Assembly: GCF_000743355.1 (NCBI RefSeq)
Contig: NZ_JQEI01000007.1
Span: 1-51,039 of the forward strand
Direction of reading: 5' to 3'
Source: Serratia sp. Ag1
Lineage (GTDB): Bacteria; Pseudomonadota; Gammaproteobacteria; Enterobacterales; Enterobacteriaceae
Length of the DNA stretch: 51,039 bases
Positions 9,506-18,118 of this stretch are shown here, piece after piece (positions within the stretch are counted from its first letter, which is position 1; each line of letters begins with the position of its first letter). The notes under the pieces are model-generated. The model was given only the letters and a program-made list of their open reading frames with translations, ran no database searches and was not told the DNA's origin. The position numbers and the translations under genes are program-made.

Positions 9506-10653
9506 AACCGCTCCGCGGCTGCGTCCAGCGTGGCATCCTGTTTAGCGAAGCACAGCCGGATCAATTGATGAGGAAAAGGTTCGGCACAGAAGACGGAAAG
9601 AGGGATTGCCGCTACGCCTGCGTGCTCGGTTAACCAACGGCAGAAAGCCACATCATCCAGATCGGAAATGGCGCTGTAATCTGCCAGCAGGAAGTAGGTT
9701 CCTGCGCTCGGCAGAATTTTCAGCCTGCTGCTCGCCAAAGCCTGCACAAAACGATCGCGTTTGGCAAGGTAGAATACGGGTAACTGCTGCCAATGTGCGG
9801 GTTCTGCCCGTAGCATATCGGCCAAGGCCAACTGGGCCGGAGTGTTAACGGAAAAGGTCAGGTATTGGTGAACCTTGCGCACTTCGGCACTCAGTGCGGC
9901 AGGCGCGACGCAGTAACCCACTTTCCAGCCGGTCATATGAAAGGTTTTACCGAAGGAAGAGACGGCAATGGCCCGCTGGCGCAGTTGCGGATGTGCCAGC
10001 ACGCTGGTATGGCCGCCAGCGGCAAAACAAATGTGCTCGTACACTTCGTCACTCAGCACGTAGATTTCGTGCTCTGCAATTGCTGCCCACAGTTGTTGCA
10101 TATCTGCTGCATGCCATGCCGTGGCACAAGGGTTATGCGGAGTATTGAGGATCACCAGCCGGGTGCGCGGCGAGATCAAGGTGGCAAATTGCTGCCAATC
10201 CACTTTGAAGGCTGGTGGTTGCAAAGTGAGACGTTTTAACTCACCGCCGGAAAGCTGCACTGCCGGGGCATAGCTGTCGTAGCTGGGATCAAAGCAAATC
10301 ACTTCGTCGCCAGGGCGTACTAGGGCGCTGATGGCGGCGAACAGAGCTTCTGTTGCGCCTGCGGTAATGGTCACTTCGCTGGTGGCATCTGGCTGCCAAC
10401 CATAAAGTTGCGCAGTTTTTTCAGCAATGGCTTCACGCAACGGGGCAACGCCGGTCATCGGCGCATACTGGTTGGCCCCTTGGCTGACGTGCCAGCTCAG
10501 GCGCTGTTTCAGATACTCCGGGCCGTCAAAGTCCGGGAACCCTTGCGACAGATTAATCGCCTGATGTTGTTGGGCCAGCGCACTCATCTGGGTAAAAATG
10601 GTGGTGCCGAGGGCCGGTAATTTGCTTGCGGGAATCAGGGGTGAAGTGCTCAT
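9493..10653 (-). CDS. mtnE: Methionine aminotransferase (YbdL/MtnE type)
   Basis: This 386-residue PLP-dependent fold-type I aminotransferase shows the PLP lysine in SSFGKTFHMTGWK and the aspartate/tyrosine region NTPHNPCATAW / LSDEVYEH. YbdL-type enzymes transfer the amino group to 2-oxo-4-methylthiobutanoate, giving methionine, the final step of methylthioadenosine recycling. It heads a two-gene - strand operon with yafV and is divergent from mtnBCD, sharing a 117-bp control region with a met box and a palindrome. It is named mtnE from this context; in genomes without the pathway the same protein is called ybdL. Confidence 0.88.
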   Translation of the reverse strand: MSTSPLIPASKLPALGTTIFTQMSALAQQHQAINLSQGFPDFDGPEYLKQRLSWHVSQGANQYAPMTGVAPLREAIAEKTAQLYGWQPDATSEVTITAGATEALFAAISALVRPGDEVICFDPSYDSYAPAVQLSGGELKRLTLQPPAFKVDWQQFATLISPRTRLVILNTPHNPCATAWHAADMQQLWAAIAEHEIYVLSDEVYEHICFAAGGHTSVLAHPQLRQRAIAVSSFGKTFHMTGWKVGYCVAPAALSAEVRKVHQYLTFSVNTPAQLALADMLRAEPAHWQQLPVFYLAKRDRFVQALASSRLKILPSAGTYFLLADYSAISDLDDVAFCRWLTEHAGVAAIPLSVFCAEPFPHQLIRLCFAKQDATLDAAAERLCRL

Positions 10654-10692
10654 TTCAGGTTTTTACTCTAGGCGCTTGTGTTGCCAACAATA

Positions 10693-10705
10693 TAACACGG
10701 TGTTA
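10693..10705. promoter_or_regulatory. 13-bp palindrome in the mtnE-mtnB divergent region
   Basis: TAACAC-G-GTGTTA is a perfect inverted repeat. It lies almost exactly inside a second, outer inverted repeat (TTGCCAA at 10681-10687 and TTGGCAA at 10710-10716). It is separate from the met box 15 bp away and lies 40 bp upstream of the mtnE start. It could be an operator for another regulator or a structure in the mtnE leader. Confidence 0.45.
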
Positions 10706-10719
10706 ACCTTTGGCAATCA

Positions 10720-10735
10720 AGACGTTTAGATGGCT
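10720..10735. promoter_or_regulatory. Tandem met boxes (MetJ operator) upstream of mtnB
   Basis: Two adjacent octamers, AGACGTTT (7 of 8 to the met box AGACGTCT) and AGATGGCT (6 of 8), lie 36 bp before the mtnB start. MetJ with S-adenosylmethionine binds tandem met boxes and represses. The same AGATGGCT octamer recurs in the mtnA-mtnK operator. Confidence 0.7.
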
Positions 10736-10770
10736 ATATCCTTTTCGCTAACTTGCAGGAAACCGAGTGA

Positions 10771-11385
10771 ATGACCGCAAACCCGCAACTTGATGCGTTA
10801 CTGGCTGCATGCCACTGGATAGGTGACAAGGGCTGGTGCCCGGCGACCGGTGGTAATATGTCGCTGCGCCTTGATGGTGAACGCTGTTTGGTCACCGAGT
10901 CTGGTAAAGACAAAGGCCGCCTGACGGAGCAGGATTTTTTACCGGTGGACATCGCCAGCAATCAGGCCCTGAGTGGCCGCACGCCTTCGGCAGAAACCGG
11001 CCTGCATACTTTGATCTACCGCTTGTATCCTGAGGTAACGGCGATCCTGCATACCCACTCGGTGAATGCTACCGTGCTGTCCCGCGTGGAGAAGAGTGGG
11101 GCGCTGGTGCTGCAAGGGTATGAGATGCAAAAATCCCTCAGCGGACAGCACAGTCATTTGAATCGCGTAGAAATACCGATTTTTGATAACGACCAGAATA
11201 TTGACGCGCTAGCGGCCCGCGTTGCGGCTTATGCAGAAACCACAGCGTTACCATACGGTTTGTTGGTGCGAGGGCACGGGCTGTATTGCTGGGGCAAACA
11301 GGTGGCAGAAGCCCGCCGCCATCTTGAAGGTTTGGAGTTCCTGTTCCAGTGTGAACTGCAATGCCGCTTATTGGAGGCTCAATGA
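10771..11385 (+). CDS. mtnB: Methylthioribulose-1-phosphate dehydratase
   Basis: This 204-residue class II aldolase-fold enzyme dehydrates 5-methylthioribulose 1-phosphate to the diketo intermediate in the cytoplasm. The zinc-binding histidines are in HTHSVN and in RGHGLYCWG, and the N-terminal [10 protein letters not shown] motif is typical of the family. It is the first gene of mtnBCD; its stop overlaps the mtnC start (ATGA). The tandem met boxes upstream suggest MetJ repression. Confidence 0.94.
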   Translation: MTANPQLDALLAACHWIGDKGWCPATGGNMSLRLDGERCLVTESGKDKGRLTEQDFLPVDIASNQALSGRTPSAETGLHTLIYRLYPEVTAILHTHSVNATVLSRVEKSGALVLQGYEMQKSLSGQHSHLNRVEIPIFDNDQNIDALAARVAAYAETTALPYGLLVRGHGLYCWGKQVAEARRHLEGLEFLFQCELQCRLLEAQ

Positions 11386-12071
11386 TCCGCGCGATTGTGA
11401 CCGATATTGAAGGCACCACCAGCGATATCCGCTTTGTTCATCAGGTGTTATTCCCTTATGCCCGCGAGCGCTTGGCCGCGTTTGTACGAGCCCAGGCTGC
11501 CGACGCGGAAGTCGCCGAAGCGCTGACCGCATTACGCGCAGAGATTGCCCAGCCGGATGCGGATCATGAGCAGCTGATAGCGGCGCTTTATCGCTTTATG
11601 GATGAAGATCGCAAATCGACCGCGCTGAAAGCCTTACAGGGGATGATTTGGCGCGCGGGTTATCACAACGGTGATTTTCGTGGTCATCTCTACCCGGAAG
11701 TAGCCGGGCAACTGGTGGCCTGGCAGCAGCAAGGGATCAAGCTGTACGTCTATTCTTCTGGCTCGGTGGAGGCGCAGAAACTGCTGTTTGGTTACAGCGA
11801 CGCGGGTGATCTGCGGCCTTTGTTCAGTGGCTATTTTGATACCCGCGTAGGCGCTAAGCGTGAAACCGGGTCTTATCAGAATATCGCCCGGGATATCGCG
11901 CTGGAACCCGCAGAGCTGTTGTTTCTTTCTGATATTCATCAGGAACTTGATGCAGCACGGGCTGCGGGTTGGCGCACTTGTCAGTTGATTCGCGATGTGG
12001 CCGATCCTCAGAGCCAGCATCCACAGGTAAACCATTTCGAACAGATTGACTTGAGGGAGTTTGTGGCATGA
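11382..12071 (+). CDS. mtnC: Enolase-phosphatase E1
   Basis: This 229-residue HAD-superfamily enzyme converts the diketo phosphate into acireductone by enolisation and dephosphorylation. HAD motif I is seen as DIEGTT at the N-terminus, motif II as the YSSGS region, and the C-terminal acidic motif as [10 protein letters not shown]. The start at 11382 is chosen over an upstream ATG at 11361 because it begins the conserved [10 protein letters not shown] strand and follows a TTGGAGG ribosome site. It overlaps mtnB and mtnD by 4 bp each, indicating translational coupling. Confidence 0.94.
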   Translation: MIRAIVTDIEGTTSDIRFVHQVLFPYARERLAAFVRAQAADAEVAEALTALRAEIAQPDADHEQLIAALYRFMDEDRKSTALKALQGMIWRAGYHNGDFRGHLYPEVAGQLVAWQQQGIKLYVYSSGSVEAQKLLFGYSDAGDLRPLFSGYFDTRVGAKRETGSYQNIARDIALEPAELLFLSDIHQELDAARAAGWRTCQLIRDVADPQSQHPQVNHFEQIDLREFVA

Positions 12072-12610
12072 GTGGATTAACGATCTTCAGTGACGCAGAA
12101 CCACAACGGGTGCTGTGGCAGAGTAACGACGAGCAGGCTATTCAGCAGCAATTGGCACAGATTGGCGTGCGTTTTGAGCGCTGGCAGGCGGATCGCGAGT
12201 TGGGGGATAATCCGCAGCCAGATGCGGTGATTGCTGCCTATCAGCATGAAATCGATCGGCTGGTGGCAGAAAAAAACTATCAGAGTTGGGATGTCATTAG
12301 CCTGCGCCCGGATAACCCACAGCGCCAGGAACTGCGTGGCAAATTTTTAGCCGAGCATACTCATGGCGAAGACGAAGTGCGCTTCTTTGTGGAAGGGAGA
12401 GGGCTGTTCTGCCTGCATCTGGCGGGCAAGGTGTTCCAGATCCTGTGTGAGAAAAACGATCTGCTCTCGGTGCCAGCTAATACCCGCCATTGGTTTGATA
12501 TGGGTTCAGCACCAGACTTTGTCGCGATCCGCCTATTTGATAATCCACAAGGCTGGGTAGCGCAATTTACCGGTGACAAGATTGCCGATGCTTTCCCGCG
12601 TTTGGCTTAA
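12068..12610 (+). CDS. mtnD: Acireductone dioxygenase
   Basis: This 180-residue cupin uses Fe2+ or Ni2+. The metal ligands lie in [14 protein letters not shown] (two His and one Glu) and in NTRHWFD (His). The Fe2+ form gives 2-oxo-4-methylthiobutanoate and formate; the Ni2+ form takes an off-pathway route releasing CO. It is the last gene of mtnBCD, and a strong convergent hairpin follows. Confidence 0.94.
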   Translation: MSGLTIFSDAEPQRVLWQSNDEQAIQQQLAQIGVRFERWQADRELGDNPQPDAVIAAYQHEIDRLVAEKNYQSWDVISLRPDNPQRQELRGKFLAEHTHGEDEVRFFVEGRGLFCLHLAGKVFQILCEKNDLLSVPANTRHWFDMGSAPDFVAIRLFDNPQGWVAQFTGDKIADAFPRLA

Positions 12611-12628
12611 TTTCGATTCTGAGCGGGC

Positions 12629-12661
12629 TTTTCTCCTGCCTGATGAACCGGCAGGAGAAAA
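12629..12661. terminator. Convergent hairpin between mtnD and the semiSWEET gene
   Basis: A perfect 12-bp stem (TTTTCTCCTGCC / GGCAGGAGAAAA) with a 9-nt loop sits midway in the 61-bp gap between two convergent genes, so it probably ends transcription from both sides. Confidence 0.65.
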
Positions 12662-12671
12662 TATCAAAGGT

Positions 12672-12932
12672 TCAACGATTTCGGTACTTAATCACCAGAA
12701 TCGGCAGGGCAAACAGCAACGTCAGCAGGTTAGCCAGGCTGACGGCCATATTGCCGATCAACACGCCATAAATCAGCCACAGCAGTAAACCTGCCACAAA
12801 CATCGCGTACATCAACAAAGAGATGCCCTGCGTATTGCGGGTGGAGATCACCTTGATGGCCTGTGGCAAAAAAGAGAGCGTTGTCAGGCTGGCTGCCAGA
12901 TAACCGATAAGTGAAACCCACTCCATAATCAC
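12672..12932 (-). CDS. SemiSWEET-family small sugar transporter
   Basis: This 86-residue protein has three hydrophobic helices and the PQ-loop-type signature [16 protein letters not shown]. SemiSWEETs work as homodimers that pass sugars across the inner membrane. A GTG at 12932 overlaps the melB stop by 4 bp (GTGA); an ATG at 12926 is an alternative start. This makes it the third gene of a melA-melB-semiSWEET operon, a position that suggests movement of melibiose or its breakdown products. The substrate is not shown by the sequence. Confidence 0.85.
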   Translation of the reverse strand: MIMEWVSLIGYLAASLTTLSFLPQAIKVISTRNTQGISLLMYAMFVAGLLLWLIYGVLIGNMAVSLANLLTLLFALPILVIKYRNR

Positions 12933-14350
12933 CCCTTGGCTTCCGCTTCTGGCAACAGAATGCGGCCTGTTTCCGGCATTGGCTCATCCAGCGTCTGGCG
13001 ATATTTATCCTGCAGATGGGTCTGGATTTGGTGCTGAAAATTGCCGTTCAGTTTATAAAGCCGGAAGTAGATAAACAGCGTTATGCAGAAGAACAGCGCC
13101 GGTAACGCGATCATGATGAATTGCATGCCGACCACGGTCTCTGGTGATTGGGCAACATTAGGCACATAACCGACGATGCCGAGCACCAGGCTGATAAAAA
13201 ATGCCGACAGGGCCGATCCCGCCTTCACCACCAGTGTTTGCACCGAATAGGCGATACTCTCACAGCGCACATTAAGCTTGTACTCGCCGTAGTCGACGGT
13301 ATCGGCCACCATGATCACCTGTAACACCCAGAACAGCGCGGTGCCAATATTGAGTAACACCCCTGCCAGTGAGATCAGCAACAGGTTGTGATAGCCCGCA
13401 GTGGCGATGCCCAGCAGTACACCGCCGCCAAGAATCGGCATGATCGAAGCTCCGGCCCACAGGATACGGCGTGAAAGCGTCTTCACCAAACGCGGGAACA
13501 GGATCAGCGTAATCAGGTTAGCAGCCCCGGCGTAAGACATGTAATAGGGGAAGAGTTCTGCATCGCCAATCACGTAGGTGAAGTAGTAAATCGCAAAACC
13601 AGTGATGACGTTGGAAGCGATGTTGTAGGCCAACGCCATGCCGAGCAGGCAGGAGAGCTGATCATTTTTGTAGATCAACCCGATCATGGTTCTCAGGTTG
13701 ATCCGGTTGGCACCCTCTGCTGTGTTATCAGAGGAATACACCTCTTTGACGTTACGCAGGGTGATAATGGTTGAAGCGACAAAGAAAGCGATCAGAACCA
13801 GAGTAAACATCTGGAACCCGAACCCGCGATCGCCACCGCCCACGTAATTGACGAAAGGCAGCGTTACCCCGGCGGTAACAAACCCGGCCAAGCTGGCGAA
13901 GAAGCGTGGATAGGGCACTAATTCCTCACGCTCGCGCTTATCCAACGTGATGGTGGGTACCAGCGACCAGAAAGGAATATCCATCAGGGTATAGGTCATG
14001 CCCCAAAGAATATAGGTCACGATGACAAACACCAGTTGCGCCGTCCCCTCAAAGTGGTGGGCGCTGAACAGCAGAAAAAGCACGATGGAGTTAGTGATTG
14101 TGCCGATCAGGATCCAGGGTTTGAACTTCCCCCAGCGTGTGCGGGTATTGTTAACAATCCAGCCCATGATCGGATCGTTGAGGGCGTCCCAGATGCGCGC
14201 AACCAGGAATAAGCTCCCGACGATACCCACCGATAACCCCACCACATCGGTGTAGTAATACATCAGGTACATGTAAACAATGCCGATGGCGAAGTCTTTA
14301 CCGAAAGCGCCAAAACCGTAGCTGAACTTGGTGGTTATTGAAACACTCAT
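12929..14350 (-). CDS. melB: Melibiose:cation symporter MelB
   Basis: This 473-residue, 12-helix carrier of the GPH family is very like E. coli MelB from memory, with the same length. The Na+/H+/Li+-site acidic residues are present in [14 protein letters not shown] (two Asp), and a further Asp lies in LMDIPFWSL. The start is ATG at 14350 ([11 protein letters not shown]), preferred over an upstream TTG-type extension because the family begins there. It lies 80 bp after melA, with a hairpin between, and overlaps the semiSWEET start. Confidence 0.95.
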   Translation of the reverse strand: MSVSITTKFSYGFGAFGKDFAIGIVYMYLMYYYTDVVGLSVGIVGSLFLVARIWDALNDPIMGWIVNNTRTRWGKFKPWILIGTITNSIVLFLLFSAHHFEGTAQLVFVIVTYILWGMTYTLMDIPFWSLVPTITLDKREREELVPYPRFFASLAGFVTAGVTLPFVNYVGGGDRGFGFQMFTLVLIAFFVASTIITLRNVKEVYSSDNTAEGANRINLRTMIGLIYKNDQLSCLLGMALAYNIASNVITGFAIYYFTYVIGDAELFPYYMSYAGAANLITLILFPRLVKTLSRRILWAGASIMPILGGGVLLGIATAGYHNLLLISLAGVLLNIGTALFWVLQVIMVADTVDYGEYKLNVRCESIAYSVQTLVVKAGSALSAFFISLVLGIVGYVPNVAQSPETVVGMQFIMIALPALFFCITLFIYFRLYKLNGNFQHQIQTHLQDKYRQTLDEPMPETGRILLPEAEAKG

Positions 14351-14398
14351 AGGGTACAGGGTCACCGTTGCCAGCGCCCTCCTGCTGTTTAATGGGGA

Positions 14399-14417
14399 TC
14401 AGGTGCCCGGCACCTGA
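14399..14417 (-). other. Hairpin between melA and melB
   Basis: TCAGGTGC-CCG-GCACCTGA forms an 8-bp stem with a 3-nt loop in the melA-melB intercistronic gap. It may alter the relative yield of the two cistrons (RNA processing or 3'-end protection); the function is not shown. Confidence 0.45.
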
Positions 14418-14430
14418 CGATCGCAAAGCG

Positions 14431-15783
14431 TTATCCGTGCAGCCAGGCTGGCAGCCAGTCACCATGAGCGGCGATCAGATCGTCAACCAGTGCATAGATT
14501 TCCTCGATGCCCAATACCGCAGCGGTATGCGGATCCATCATGGTGGCGTAGTAAACGTACTCTTTGTTTTCCGTCAGAATGGCTTCGGTCAGCAGCGTCT
14601 GCACGTTGATGTTGGTCTGCATCAGCGCGGCCAGATGTGAGGGGAGTTTGCCCACTTTGGTTGGGCGGATACCGTTGGCATCCACCAGACAGGCGACCTC
14701 CACGCAGCATCCCTGCGGCAGGTTATCGATCAGGCCATCGTTACGCACGTTGCCATAGATCACGTTGGGTTCACCGGTCCACAGCGCGTTCATGATGGTG
14801 CTGGCATATTCGTTGGACTGCTTAATCTCAATGCGATCCGCCGTTTTGTACTCTTCAAGTTCCCGCTGCCAGTTCGCTAACTGTTCAACGCACCGTTTCG
14901 GATATTCATCCAGCGGCACTTTGTAACGTTCGATCAGGTCAGCTCGCTCTGGCTTGATAAACCACGGGGTATATTCCGCAAAATGCTCAGAAGATTCGGT
15001 CACAAAGTAGCCCAGTTTTTTGAACATTTCATAGCGCACAATGTTCTGGCAACGCGGGTTACCGTGAATATTGGCTTTCGGTGCCTGGCCGCTGGCGTAG
15101 GCATTCAGCAGATCGGGATAAATACTGCGGTACTGACCATCAGCCTCTTTTTTCTCCAGCTCAAGGTAAAAGGCCATATGGTTGATCCCGGCACTGCGAT
15201 AGCGTAATTCGCTGGCGTCGATATTCAGGTCGCGCGCCAGTTCTTCTGCCGTGCCCTGCACGGAGTGGCACAGCCCAACCTGCTTAATCTGCGGATAGCG
15301 GGCATACATTGCCCAAGTGTTCATCGCCATGGGGTTGACGTAGTTAAGCATGGTGGCGTTTGGGCAAACTTCTGTCATGTCTGCGCAGATCTGCCACAGG
15401 TGTGGGATGGTGCGCAGTGCCCGCATAATGCCGCCGGGGCCCAGCGTGTCGGCGATGGTTTGTTCCAGACCATGGCGTTTGCACACGTCAAAATCAGTGA
15501 CGGTGCAGGGCTCATAACCGCCAATCTGAAAAGCGACCACCACAAAGTCCGCCCCGCTGAGGGCCGCTTTCTGATCGGTATGGCAAGTGATACGCCCGTT
15601 GGCATCGGCAGAGTCCATCAGTTTACGCACCACAATGTGCGACTCTTCCAAACGCGTTTCATCGATGTCCATCAGCGCGATATGCGCCGATTTAAACGCT
15701 TGGCGATGAAACACATCACCCAGGATGTTTTTAACAAAAATGGTCGAGCCAGCGCCGATAAAAGTGATTTTTGGGACTGACAT
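14431..15783 (-). CDS. melA: Alpha-galactosidase MelA (GH4)
   Basis: This 450-residue cytoplasmic enzyme hydrolyses melibiose to galactose and glucose using NAD+ and Mn2+. The N-terminal dinucleotide motif (FIGAGSTIF), the metal-binding Cys/His region (GLCHSVQG, GINHMAFY) and the length all match E. coli MelA (451 residues). It is the first gene of the mel operon and divergent from melR, with a long inverted repeat in the shared 266-bp region. Confidence 0.96.
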   Translation of the reverse strand: MSVPKITFIGAGSTIFVKNILGDVFHRQAFKSAHIALMDIDETRLEESHIVVRKLMDSADANGRITCHTDQKAALSGADFVVVAFQIGGYEPCTVTDFDVCKRHGLEQTIADTLGPGGIMRALRTIPHLWQICADMTEVCPNATMLNYVNPMAMNTWAMYARYPQIKQVGLCHSVQGTAEELARDLNIDASELRYRSAGINHMAFYLELEKKEADGQYRSIYPDLLNAYASGQAPKANIHGNPRCQNIVRYEMFKKLGYFVTESSEHFAEYTPWFIKPERADLIERYKVPLDEYPKRCVEQLANWQRELEEYKTADRIEIKQSNEYASTIMNALWTGEPNVIYGNVRNDGLIDNLPQGCCVEVACLVDANGIRPTKVGKLPSHLAALMQTNINVQTLLTEAILTENKEYVYYATMMDPHTAAVLGIEEIYALVDDLIAAHGDWLPAWLHG

Positions 15784-15866
15784 ACATGCTCTCCAGTGGC
15801 AGGTTGGGATAACGCCATGGTGGCACGACGCACGGTGGCAACGCTTCCATGTTCCCGGGTGAGCAT

Positions 15867-15918
15867 TCCCATAAGCTCAGATTCTGCGTATCAGTCTGGT
15901 AAATCTGAGTTTATGGGA
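15867..15918. promoter_or_regulatory. Long inverted repeat, probable MelR operator for melAB
   Basis: Arms of 17 nt (left TCCCATAAGCTCAGATT, right AATCTGAGTTTATGGGA, one mismatch) are separated by 18 nt and lie 84-135 bp upstream of melA. In E. coli MelR binds paired inverted 18-bp sites upstream of melAB, so this is the best candidate operator. The assignment rests on position and symmetry, not on a remembered consensus. Confidence 0.6.
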
Positions 15919-16049
15919 CAAAAAGGGAGGAAAAGCAGAGAATGTGGGGCAGTTAATGCGAATTGTTAAGGAGATGTGGCCTCGATCGCGCCCGGTTTTC
16001 TGCGCTTATGCCACAATTGTGACCATTCAGGAAACGGGAGACGCTGGTG

Positions 16050-17045
16050 ATGGAAAACTCTGTGGTGCGCGCTTTAGCGCCCGATCCCGATATGTGCAGC
16101 AGTACCGACCCGGTGGCGCGCAGCCCGCTGTCGCTTTATTCCGACTATCAACGGATGGACATCGAATTACGCGCCCCGCTCGCGATGGCTTCCAGCCACT
16201 GGCATGGTCAGGTGGAAGTGAATGTGCCTTTTGACAGCGATGTGGAGTACCTGATCAACGATGAGGTGGTGCAGATCAAGCAGGGGCATATCACACTGTT
16301 CTGGGCTTGTGTCCCCCATCAGCTTACTCAGGCGGGTCACTGCCAGAGCATGGCGATCCTGAATCTGCCGATGCATCTGTTTCTCTCATGGCCACTGGAT
16401 CGGGAACTGATCAACCACGTCACGCATGGCATGGTGGTGAAATCGCTTACAGCCCATCAAATCAGCGCTTTTGAAGTGCAGCGCTGGCAGGTGGAACTCA
16501 CCAGTGACGATGAGCAAATCCGCCAATTGGCGATTGACGAAATTGGTTTGATGCTCAAGCGCTTCAGCCTTTCCGGCTGGCAACCCATTCTGGTCAATAA
16601 AGCCGCGCGCACCCATAAAAACGGTGTTTCCAGGCACGCGCAGTTTTATGTCAGCCAGATGCTGGGGTTTATCGCCGACAACTACGATCAGGCACTGACC
16701 ATTGATAGCGTGGCTGAACACGTCAAGCTCAACCCCAATTATGCCATGGGGATTTTCCAGCGCGTGATGCAATTGACCATGAAGCAGTACATTACGGCGA
16801 TGCGGATCAACCATGTCAGGGCACTGCTGAGCGATACGGATAAAACCATTCTGGATATCGCGCTGACGGCGGGGTTTCGCTCAAGCAGCCGTTTTTACAG
16901 CACCTTTCACAAGTATGTTGGCATGTCGCCGCAAAAATACAGAAAACTCAGTCAACTGCGTTTAACGCAATGCCTGCTGAAAAATCCCGTCAGCGACCTG
17001 TTGCGGGGAGATGACGCCGCAGTCCAACACCCATCCGCTGATTAA
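16050..17045 (+). CDS. melR: AraC-family melibiose regulator MelR
   Basis: This 331-residue regulator has an N-terminal cupin-like sugar-binding domain ([13 protein letters not shown]) and a C-terminal AraC DNA-binding domain with two helix-turn-helix units (residues ~205-305; [18 protein letters not shown]). It activates melAB with melibiose. ATG at 16050 follows ACGGGAG by 9 bp; a GTG at 16047 is less likely. The protein is longer than E. coli MelR (302) at both ends: ~15 extra N-terminal residues, and a C-terminal tail of ~25 residues encoded opposite the 3' end of mtnA (84-bp antisense overlap). Confidence 0.93.
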   Translation: MENSVVRALAPDPDMCSSTDPVARSPLSLYSDYQRMDIELRAPLAMASSHWHGQVEVNVPFDSDVEYLINDEVVQIKQGHITLFWACVPHQLTQAGHCQSMAILNLPMHLFLSWPLDRELINHVTHGMVVKSLTAHQISAFEVQRWQVELTSDDEQIRQLAIDEIGLMLKRFSLSGWQPILVNKAARTHKNGVSRHAQFYVSQMLGFIADNYDQALTIDSVAEHVKLNPNYAMGIFQRVMQLTMKQYITAMRINHVRALLSDTDKTILDIALTAGFRSSSRFYSTFHKYVGMSPQKYRKLSQLRLTQCLLKNPVSDLLRGDDAAVQHPSAD

Positions 17046-17990
17046 GGCGGCTGGCGTGACGTCAAACGCCGGGTTATACACCGGAGCATCAATGGGTGCC
17101 CATTGGCAGGAGCCAAAGCTGCCTGCGACACCGGTCACCTCTGCGACTGCACGTTGTTCGATAGGGATCGCCGCCCCGTTTGGGCAATGCTGATCGTGGG
17201 TAGTATGCGGCGCGGCCACGTAAAACGGAATGCGGTGGTAATGTGCCAGCACCGCCAGGCTGTAAGTGCCGATTTTGTTGGCGACATCACCGTTAGCGGC
17301 AATGCGGTCGGCTCCGACCCAGACGGCATCGACTTTGCCAGCGGCCATCAGGCTGGCGGCCATCGAATCGCAAATCAGCTGGTAAGGGATACCCAATTCG
17401 CCTAACTCCCAGGCGGTGAGGCGGCCCCCTTGCAATAGCGGACGAGTTTCGTCCACCCAAACCTGTGTCACCTTGCCTTGCTGGTGGGCTCGCAGCAACA
17501 CACCAATGGCGGTACCGATGCCAGCGGTGGCCAAGCCGCCGGTATTACAGTGGGTCAGCAGGCGGCTGCCCGGTAGCACCCGCTCAGCACCGTGATCGGC
17601 AATGCGATCGCACAGCGCCCGGTCTTCCTCTACCAAACGCAGTGCTTCAGTGGCCATCGCCGTAACCCAATCTGGTTGGGCCAGTGCCTGCTTCATGCGA
17701 TCCAGATTATTCATCAGGTTAACTGCCGTGGGGCGCGAGGCCCGCAAAGTAAGCAACGCCTGTTCCAGCTCGGCTGGGGATAAACCACGTTCGGCCAGCA
17801 GCGCCAACAGCAGGCTGGCCGACAGGCCAATCAGCGGCGCGCCACGCACCCGCAGAGCACGGATATGCCCCACCAATTCATCCACGCTGTCGCAGGGCAG
17901 CCAGCACTTCTCCTGTGGTAGCGCCTGCTGATCGAGGATCCAAAGTCGATTTTCCTTCAGGTTCAAACTGGTCGTGTTAAGCATTTGCAT
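16962..17990 (-). CDS. mtnA: S-methyl-5-thioribose-1-phosphate isomerase
   Basis: This 342-residue eIF2B-like isomerase converts methylthioribose 1-phosphate to the ribulose form. The catalytic Cys is in [11 protein letters not shown] and the Asp in [17 protein letters not shown]. The N-terminal RVRGAPLIG motif is also typical. It is divergent from mtnK, and the shared 128-bp region holds tandem met boxes. Its 3' end overlaps melR in convergent orientation. A second in-frame ATG two codons on (17984) is an alternative start. Confidence 0.95.
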   Translation of the reverse strand: MQMLNTTSLNLKENRLWILDQQALPQEKCWLPCDSVDELVGHIRALRVRGAPLIGLSASLLLALLAERGLSPAELEQALLTLRASRPTAVNLMNNLDRMKQALAQPDWVTAMATEALRLVEEDRALCDRIADHGAERVLPGSRLLTHCNTGGLATAGIGTAIGVLLRAHQQGKVTQVWVDETRPLLQGGRLTAWELGELGIPYQLICDSMAASLMAAGKVDAVWVGADRIAANGDVANKIGTYSLAVLAHYHRIPFYVAAPHTTHDQHCPNGAAIPIEQRAVAEVTGVAGSFGSCQWAPIDAPVYNPAFDVTPAALISGWVLDCGVISPQQVADGIFQQALR

Positions 17991-18054
17991 TGGCAGTTAA
18001 ATCCTTGTTACGCAGTGATTGCATCTGTCAGGCTATTCTGCCAACATGACTTCC

Positions 18055-18070
18055 AGATGTATAGATGGCT
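18055..18070. promoter_or_regulatory. Tandem met boxes (MetJ operator) between mtnA and mtnK
   Basis: AGATGTAT and AGATGGCT (each 6 of 8 to AGACGTCT) are adjacent, 48 bp before mtnK and 65 bp before mtnA. The second octamer is identical to one in the mtnB operator, which strengthens the call. MetJ could repress both divergent genes from here. Confidence 0.68.
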
Positions 18071-18118
18071 AAATGCGTTTGCCGCAAAAAATAAAAATCA
18101 TCGCGAGAGGGGTTGGGG

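Noticed and set aside
10654-10770. SAM riboswitch upstream of mtnB
   Set aside because: The short gap lacks the multi-helix SAM-I pattern; tandem met boxes give a simpler explanation.
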